The notes under the pieces are model-generated. The model had not been told where the DNA came from. It saw only the letters and a list, made by a program, of their open reading frames with translations, and made no database searches. The position numbers and the translations under genes were made by a program. Shown piece by piece: positions 59,515-63,691 of a stretch of DNA of 63,691 bases. The DNA lies in contig NZ_BONQ01000127.1 of assembly GCF_016862795.1 (NCBI RefSeq), forward strand, positions 1 to 63,691, written 5' to 3'. This stretch comes from Dactylosporangium siamense (GTDB lineage Bacteria; Actinomycetota; Actinomycetes; Mycobacteriales; Micromonosporaceae). The number at the start of each line of letters is the position of its first letter. The first letter of the stretch is position 1.

Positions 59515-59589
59515 TCACCGCGCTCGTGCTCTCCTGATGGCGTCCGCGATAGCCCCGCCGATCTGGTCCCTGATGTCTTCCGCGCTCAT
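59515..59589 (-). CDS. 24-residue amphipathic peptide gene
   Basis: MSAEDIRDQIGGAIADAIRR plus ARAR forms a short amphipathic helix with an acidic start and basic end. AAAGGTGG lies 6 bases upstream of the ATG, one of the best ribosome-binding sites in this part of the window, and is the main reason to call it. It precedes the 77-residue gene by 14 bp and may be a leader peptide, a small partner protein or a decayed N-terminus of a fused gene. Confidence 0.45.
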   Translation of the reverse strand: MSAEDIRDQIGGAIADAIRRARAR

Positions 59590-59599
59590 TCTTCGCCAC

Positions 59600-59950
59600 C
59601 TTTCAACTCGTCGGCCTCTTCGCACCCCACGACGGCGGCACCGTGCTGGGATGCGCCGCCGTCGCGGGCGCGCTGTTCCTGCGCGTCGACCGGCTGCCGG
59701 CCCGCTCCCGCGCGTTCCTGACCCGACCACCTGCGCCGCATCGACCCGGACCTGTACACCCTGCACCCGCTGGCACGGCAAACCAGTCGAGTGCGGCACC
59801 ACCCACCCAGCCCGCTCCGGCAGCGACCTGGACGAGTCGATGTACAGCGGCGGCCCGACCGGCCCCACCTTCTGGAGCGAGACCGGCGGCGCCCGCGACA
59901 CCCGAGTGGACAGCGGCGCCGGCCATGACGGCGGTGGCGGCTGACAGCGC
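59600..59950. other. unassigned region, possible decayed plus-strand gene
   Basis: Plus-strand pieces in three frames look weakly protein-like: a hydrophobic start (VLGCAAVAGALFLRVDRLPA), LRRIDPDLYTLHPLARQ, and a Gly/Asp/Ser-rich end (DESMYSGGPTGPTFWSE to 59944). They could be one gene broken by two frameshifts, but I cannot identify a family or a start. No confident gene is called. Confidence 0.3.
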
Positions 59951-59969
59951 CTGTCGGCCCGGCGGTGCG

Positions 59970-60316
59970 TCAGTTGAGCGTGCGGTACGTGCCGGGTGGG
60001 GTGCCGACCTCGCGGCGGAAGGCGGCGCCGAACGCGAACTCGTCGCTGTAGCCGACCGCCGCGGCCACCTCGGCGAGGGTGCGGCCGGGCTCGTCGCGCA
60101 GCATCGTGGCGGCGAGGTCCATCCGCCAGCGGGTCAGGTGTGCGAACGGGCTCTCGCCGACGAGTTCGCGGAAGCGCGCCGTGAACGCGGTGCGGCCCAT
60201 CCCGGCGACACGGGCGAGGGCGTGCAGGGTCCAGGGGCGGTGGGATTCGGCGTACGCGGCGTCCAGGGCGCGGGCGATCCGGTCGTCGGCGAGGGCGGCC
60301 CGCCACGAACCGGGTA
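59970..60316 (-). pseudogene. AraC-family regulator reduced to its DNA-binding domain
   Basis: The C-terminal ~115 residues of an AraC regulator are intact: ALADDRIARALDAAYAESHR, then PWTLHALARVAGMGRTAFTA, RFRELVGESPFAHLTRWRMD and VAAAVGYSDEFAFGAAFRRE, i.e. two helix-turn-helix units. The N-terminal cupin sensing domain (~180 residues) typical of this subfamily is missing. Upstream of ~60316 the frame runs antisense through the end of another gene. An open frame reaches 60434 but has no convincing start. It could still be expressed as a short DNA-binding protein. Confidence 0.6.
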
Positions 60317-60449
60317 TCTCGCCATGGACGCCGCGCTGGATGCCGGCCGGCTGCGCGGGCTCGGCTGGGTGCCGCGGTTCGGCGCGGCGGTCGGCGGGAT
60401 TCGTGGCGCGCTGACGAACCCGGCCCAGCGGCACCGGATCAGCGCCTGA
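60312..60449 (+). pseudogene. C-terminal remnant of an unidentified enzyme
   Basis: The plus strand reads GYLAMDAALDAGRLRGLGWV and PRFGAAVGGIRGALTNPAQR to a stop at 60447-60449. It resembles the tail of a reductase or epimerase, but the family cannot be fixed from 40 residues. It is fused to the truncated AraC fragment at ~60312, marking a deletion breakpoint. It overlaps the 3' end of the LysR gene by 11 bp. Confidence 0.4.
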
Positions 60450-61302
60450 CGACGTCGTGGGCCAGGCGCAGCAGGTCCGGGACGGCGGGGTGGGTGACCG
60501 GCTCGCGCCAGGCCAGGATCACGTCGACGGGTGGGGCGTCGGTGAGCGGGACGTAGCGCACCGCCGGGTTCGGGTGCATCGCCGCGGTCCCGGCGGCGGT
60601 CACCCCGACCGCGTCGCCGGCGATGATGACCGCCAGCCAGTCGTCGGTGTTCTTCACCGGCACCACCTGGGTCGGCGCGGCGCCCGGCGGCCACAGCGCG
60701 AGGCTCGTGCTGCCGGTGACCGTGTTGAGAGCCAGGGGATGCGAGGCGAGGTCGGCGAGGGTCAGCGTGGCCCGCCCGGCGAGGGGGCTGTCGTCGGCCA
60801 CCGCCGCGAGGCGCGGCTCCCGCATCAGGTGCGCCACGGTGACGCCGGGCACGTCGGGCACGGTCACCGGGCCGCGCAGGACGGCGACGTCGACCGCGCC
60901 GGAGGCGAGGCCCGCGCTGCGCTCGTCGAGGCGGAGCACCTCGAGGACCGTCTCGGGATGCGCGCGCTTCCACCGGCGTTGCAGCGACGTGGTGTGGGCC
61001 CCGAGCGCCGACCACGCGTGCCCCAGCCGGACCGGGAGCCGCCGGGACCGGTCCGGGTCCAGGGCGTGCTCGACGGCGGCGATCGCGGCGGCGGCGTTGC
61101 GGCGGAACTCGTGGCCGGCCGGGGTCAGTGCCAGGTGGTGCGTGGAGCGGTCCACGAGCCGGACCCCGAGGTGCGCCTCGAGCTGTTGCAGGGTGCGGGT
61201 CAGCGCCGGCTGCGTCAGGTGCAGCCGGGCCGCCGCTCGCGTGAGGTTGCTCTCTTCCGCGATGGCGAGGAACCCTCTGAGGTGCCGCAGCTCGATGGTC
61301 AT
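60439..61302 (-). CDS. LysR-family transcriptional regulator
   Basis: A 287-residue LysR regulator. The winged helix is MTIELRHLRGFLAIAEESNL, TRAAARLHLTQPALTRTLQQ, LEAHLGVRLVDRSTHHLALT. The effector domain follows from about residue 90 (RLPVRLGHAWSALGAHTT). The start at 61302 gives the canonical family opening; the longer frame to 61602 is spurious. It is divergent from an EamA transporter gene at 61372 with a ~70-bp intergenic region, the usual arrangement for a LysR regulator and its target. Confidence 0.93.
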   Translation of the reverse strand: MTIELRHLRGFLAIAEESNLTRAAARLHLTQPALTRTLQQLEAHLGVRLVDRSTHHLALTPAGHEFRRNAAAAIAAVEHALDPDRSRRLPVRLGHAWSALGAHTTSLQRRWKRAHPETVLEVLRLDERSAGLASGAVDVAVLRGPVTVPDVPGVTVAHLMREPRLAAVADDSPLAGRATLTLADLASHPLALNTVTGSTSLALWPPGAAPTQVVPVKNTDDWLAVIIAGDAVGVTAAGTAAMHPNPAVRYVPLTDAPPVDVILAWREPVTHPAVPDLLRLAHDVVRR

Positions 61303-61371
61303 GCGTGAGCAGCATAACCAGCGGCGAAGCGGCATTTCACAAGATCCGTCGTGGTGCATAGCGTTGCCCGC

Positions 61372-62259
61372 GTGACCGACGTCCTGACCGGAGCCGTGCC
61401 CGCACCGATCGCCACCAGAAGGGGCGGCGGGGTGTGGCGGGTCCTCGCCTCCCAGACGTCCGTCCACAGTGGAGCAGCGGTGGCCACCACGCTCTTCCCG
61501 CTCGCCGGGGCGGCGGGGGTCGTCTCGCTGCGGCTGCTCATCGGTGCGGCACTGCTGGTGGCGGTCGGGCGGCCCAGGCTCAGGGGGTACACCTCCCGCC
61601 AATGGCTGCTCGTCGGCGTCTTCGGGGCCGTCCTCGCCGGCATGAACCTGGCGTTCTACGTCGCCATCGCGCGCATGCCGATCGGCCCGGTGGTCACCCT
61701 GGAGGTCCTGGGCCCGCTGACGCTGTCCGTGATCACCGCCCGGCGCCGGGTCGCGTGGCTATGGGCGCTGCTCGCCCTCGGCGGTGTCGCGCTGCTCGGC
61801 AGCGGTGGGTTCGACCAGCTCGACCCGATCGGGGTCGGCTGCGCGTTCCTGGCCGGCACGGCGTGGGCCGGCTACATCATGCTGTCGGCGCGGGCCGGCG
61901 CGAACTTCCCGAAGCGGGACGGCCTCACCCTGGCCATGCTCGTCGCCGCAGTCCTCGCCCTGCCGGCCGGGCTGCTCGGCGCGGGCGGGGCGCTGCTCGA
62001 CCCGCGGGTGCTGGCGCTCGGCGCGGCGGTGGCGGTGCTGTCGTCGGTGCTGCCGTACACGTTCGAGCTGTCCGCGCTGCGGCTCCTGCCGACGTCGACG
62101 TTCGCGGTGCTGATGAGCCTGGGCCCGGCGATCGCGGCCCTCGCCGGTTTCGTGCTCCTGGGCCAGGAGCTGCACCCGGCGCAGATCGCGGCGATCGGGC
62201 TCGTGGTGGCGGCCAGCGCCGGCGTGGTGCTGTGGAAGGACGCGGCCGCTACCGCATGA
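61372..62259 (+). CDS. EamA/RhtA-type metabolite exporter
   Basis: A 295-residue transporter of the drug/metabolite superfamily with ten predicted membrane helices in two EamA repeats. Landmarks are SQTSVHSGAAVATTLFPLAG, NLAFYVAIARMPIGPVVTLE (EamA motif 1), LGPLTLSVITARRRVAWLWA, and in the second repeat LPTSTFAVLMSLGPAIAALA with FVLLGQELHPAQIAAIGLVV. Relatives export amino acids such as threonine and homoserine. The start is the GTG at 61372; a GTG at 61351 is possible. The 3' end overlaps the convergent NicO gene by 11 bp. It is probably controlled by the divergent LysR protein. Confidence 0.9.
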   Translation: MTDVLTGAVPAPIATRRGGGVWRVLASQTSVHSGAAVATTLFPLAGAAGVVSLRLLIGAALLVAVGRPRLRGYTSRQWLLVGVFGAVLAGMNLAFYVAIARMPIGPVVTLEVLGPLTLSVITARRRVAWLWALLALGGVALLGSGGFDQLDPIGVGCAFLAGTAWAGYIMLSARAGANFPKRDGLTLAMLVAAVLALPAGLLGAGGALLDPRVLALGAAVAVLSSVLPYTFELSALRLLPTSTFAVLMSLGPAIAALAGFVLLGQELHPAQIAAIGLVVAASAGVVLWKDAAATA

Positions 62260-63679
62260 GGTGCGCCACGCCGGTGGCCGCCATCATCAGGCCGAGCCCG
62301 GTGACCACCGCTGCCGACACCGTCGGTAGCCAGCGAAGTGGCCTGCCCCGGAAGCGGTGCAGGGTCGTGCGGGCGCTCACCAGGACCAGGCCGAGCGCGA
62401 CGAGCACGGCGGCGAGGCCCAGGCTGAACGCGAGGATCATCCCGAGGCCCAGGGCGGTGCGGTTGAGGGCGATCGCGAGGAGCAGGACGCTCAGCGCCTC
62501 GGGGCACGGGATGATGCCGCCGGTGACCCCCATCGCCGTGACGCCGCGCACGGTCGACTGCCGCGGCGCGAGGACGCGAATGGCCGTCAGCGTCCCGCCG
62601 CGGCCGGACATCGCTGGGTCCCGCGGCGCCGCCGGGTCGTGACCGTGGTCGTGACGGTGGTCGTGGTCGTGACTGTGGTCGTGGTCGTGACTGTGGTCGT
62701 GGTCGTGACTGTGGTCGTGGTTGTGGTCGTGACGGTGCTCGCGGTGGCGGCGGCGCACGAGCCGCACGCCGAGGACGGCCACGACTGTGCCGGCGGCGAG
62801 CTCCAGGGCCGGCACCACGACCCCGGGCGCGAGGAACCGCCCCGCCGTCAGCACCGCCACGCCGAGGACGACGACCGCGGCCGTGTGGGTGACCGTGATG
62901 ACCGCGCCGAGCGTGACCGCGTGCCGTGGGGTCCCGCGGGTGCCGACCAGATACGACGCCAGCAGCGCCTTGCCGTGTCCCGGCGTCAACGCGTGCAGGG
63001 CGCCGAGCAGCGCGCACGAGCCCAGCAGCGCCGCGAGCGCCCACGGCGAGGACAGCGGCGCCCGCAACGCCCCCAGCATTTCCGATCCCGTTTCGGCCGG
63101 GGTACGGGCCGGCGCCGGCGCCCTGGCTGCGGCCGCCCGCGGGGCGGCGAGGGTGACGGTGATCGTGCGCCCGTCGCGGGCCCGGGCGATCGTGTCGACC
63201 CTCACGGGGTCGGCCGGTGCGACGAGCACGTCCAGTTGCACCGTGGTGTGGCCGGGGTCGTACGCGTCGTGGAACTGGACGCTGCTGGCGCCGGGTGCCA
63301 GGGGCGCGGCGAGGGTCACGGTCGCCGGGCCGCCCGCCGCCGCGAGCACCTGGTAGGACGGCAGGGTGTATCCGGTGACCGTCAGCGGCACCGTCGCGCC
63401 GTCGACGCGCAGCGTGAGCCCCGAGGCGACACCGGCCGCGAACCACTCCGCCTCCGCGGCGCTGATCGTCCGGTCGCGGTTGGTGTCGACGTCCCTGGCG
63501 AACGCCGGCGCCGCGAGCACCCCCGGGGTGAGGTCCAGCTCGACGGTGAGCCCCGACGCCGCCGGGGTCAGGTACGCCTGCTGGATCACCTCATCGGTCG
63601 GGTGCGCCGCGGCCGGCCCGGCGAGCAGCAGCGGCCCGAGCCCACTTAGGACGGCCGCGGCCCAACCCAGCCTGGTCAT
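62249..63679 (-). CDS. NicO/RcnA-type nickel-cobalt permease with His/Asp-rich loop and EF-hand motif
   Basis: A 476-residue membrane protein. A signal-like N-terminus (MTRLGWAAAVLSGLGPLLLA, then GPAAAHP) leads to an extracytoplasmic beta domain of ~180 residues. That domain contains an EF-hand-like loop, DVDTNRDRTISAAE. The NicO membrane part follows: LGALHALTPGHGKALLASYL carries the HxxxxGHGK motif, then helices, a loop of (HDHDHS)n repeats, and GGIIPCPEALSVLLLAIALN. The His/Asp loop probably chelates Ni, Co or Zn before export. It begins with the ATG at 63679, near the window edge, so its promoter is not visible. It is convergent with the EamA gene. Confidence 0.92.
   Translation of the reverse strand: MTRLGWAAAVLSGLGPLLLAGPAAAHPTDEVIQQAYLTPAASGLTVELDLTPGVLAAPAFARDVDTNRDRTISAAEAEWFAAGVASGLTLRVDGATVPLTVTGYTLPSYQVLAAAGGPATVTLAAPLAPGASSVQFHDAYDPGHTTVQLDVLVAPADPVRVDTIARARDGRTITVTLAAPRAAAARAPAPARTPAETGSEMLGALRAPLSSPWALAALLGSCALLGALHALTPGHGKALLASYLVGTRGTPRHAVTLGAVITVTHTAAVVVLGVAVLTAGRFLAPGVVVPALELAAGTVVAVLGVRLVRRRHREHRHDHNHDHSHDHDHSHDHDHSHDHDHRHDHGHDPAAPRDPAMSGRGGTLTAIRVLAPRQSTVRGVTAMGVTGGIIPCPEALSVLLLAIALNRTALGLGMILAFSLGLAAVLVALGLVLVSARTTLHRFRGRPLRWLPTVSAAVVTGLGLMMAATGVAHLMR
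62637..62755. repeat. 18-bp repeats encoding the His/Asp metal-binding loop
   Basis: Plus-strand units close to GTCGTGGTCGTGACTGTG repeat about three times, flanked by diverged copies. On the minus strand they encode HDHSHDHDHSHDHD-type sequence in the cytoplasmic or periplasmic loop of the NicO permease. The unit keeps the frame. Confidence 0.9.
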
Positions 63680-63691
63680 GCGTCCTCACTT

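Overview
The window is very GC-rich, with strong G/C at third codon positions, frequent GTG and TTG starts, and many start/stop overlaps of the ATGA/GTGA type. The gene content (F420-dependent oxidoreductases, LAL-type LuxR regulators, DUF3618 proteins, LacI-type operators, GH53 and GH78 enzymes, PQQ lipoproteins) points to a soil actinomycete, most likely a Micromonosporaceae-like organism. That placement is inference; no rRNA or other taxonomic marker is present. No rRNA, tRNA, CRISPR array or replication origin was seen.

Layout. 0-5.4 kb: a Pro/Ala-rich unknown; an alpha/beta hydrolase with a 13-copy heptapeptide insert; a divergent TetR regulator coupled to a Baeyer-Villiger-type flavin monooxygenase; an acetoacetate-decarboxylase-like gene. 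5.4-16.4 kb: two exported alpha/beta hydrolases, a STAS protein, an acyltransferase, an F420 enzyme pair, a LAL LuxR regulator, an amidohydrolase, a BtuF-like binding protein followed by degenerate duplications of its own 3' end, and a cold-shock gene with its terminator. 16.6-18.7 kb: an unknown protein, then remnants of a siderophore locus (siderophore-interacting protein, FepC ATPase, MFS_3 exporter) around an intact NUDIX gene. 18.7-28.3 kb: FMN alpha-hydroxyacid oxidase/monooxygenase, acyltransferase, F5/8C surface protein, ADP-ribosylglycohydrolase, PQQ sugar dehydrogenase coupled to a pentapeptide-repeat protein, GH53 galactanase with two LacI-type operators, and a divergent methyltransferase/MerR pair.

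28.4-31.65 kb is a genomic scrapyard with visibly lower GC in places: a truncated unknown, a 3'-truncated IS4 transposase, an RHS toxin C-terminal fragment with an intact presumptive immunity gene, an IS1182-like fragment and an orphan PAS fragment. 31.65-43.8 kb: a large FtsX-type permease, DUF3618 overlapping aquaporin, a glycosyltransferase/deacetylase pair, a decayed patch with a perfect 4 x 14-nt repeat, a diguanylate cyclase, a DpaL-like lyase/M20 peptidase operon with a nearby MFS transporter, and an Rcp1-like response regulator. 43.9-51.4 kb: a secreted GH78 rhamnosidase with three Cys-containing C-terminal repeats, a GNAT gene, a secreted protein, an unusual palindrome and short-repeat intergenic region, a hydrolase, a lipoprotein, a VOC protein and a phosphoribosyltransferase.

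51.5-56.5 kb holds what I consider the most interesting unit: four genes overlapping by 1-4 bases on the minus strand. They encode a protein resembling the PrnB/tryptophan-dioxygenase heme superfamily, a PAS histidine kinase, a stand-alone receiver and a receiver-PAS-kinase-receiver hybrid. 56.6-63.7 kb: a coupled pair of DUF21/CBS (CNNM-type) membrane proteins, a tiny two-gene unit of unknown function, a truncated AraC regulator joined to another gene's tail, a divergent LysR/EamA pair, and a NicO-type metal permease with an EF-hand motif and a His/Asp-rich loop.

Short in-frame tandem expansions recur in otherwise ordinary genes, and several loci are decayed. Both suggest active slippage and ongoing gene loss in this region. 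All functional calls come from reading motifs by eye; no database search was run.
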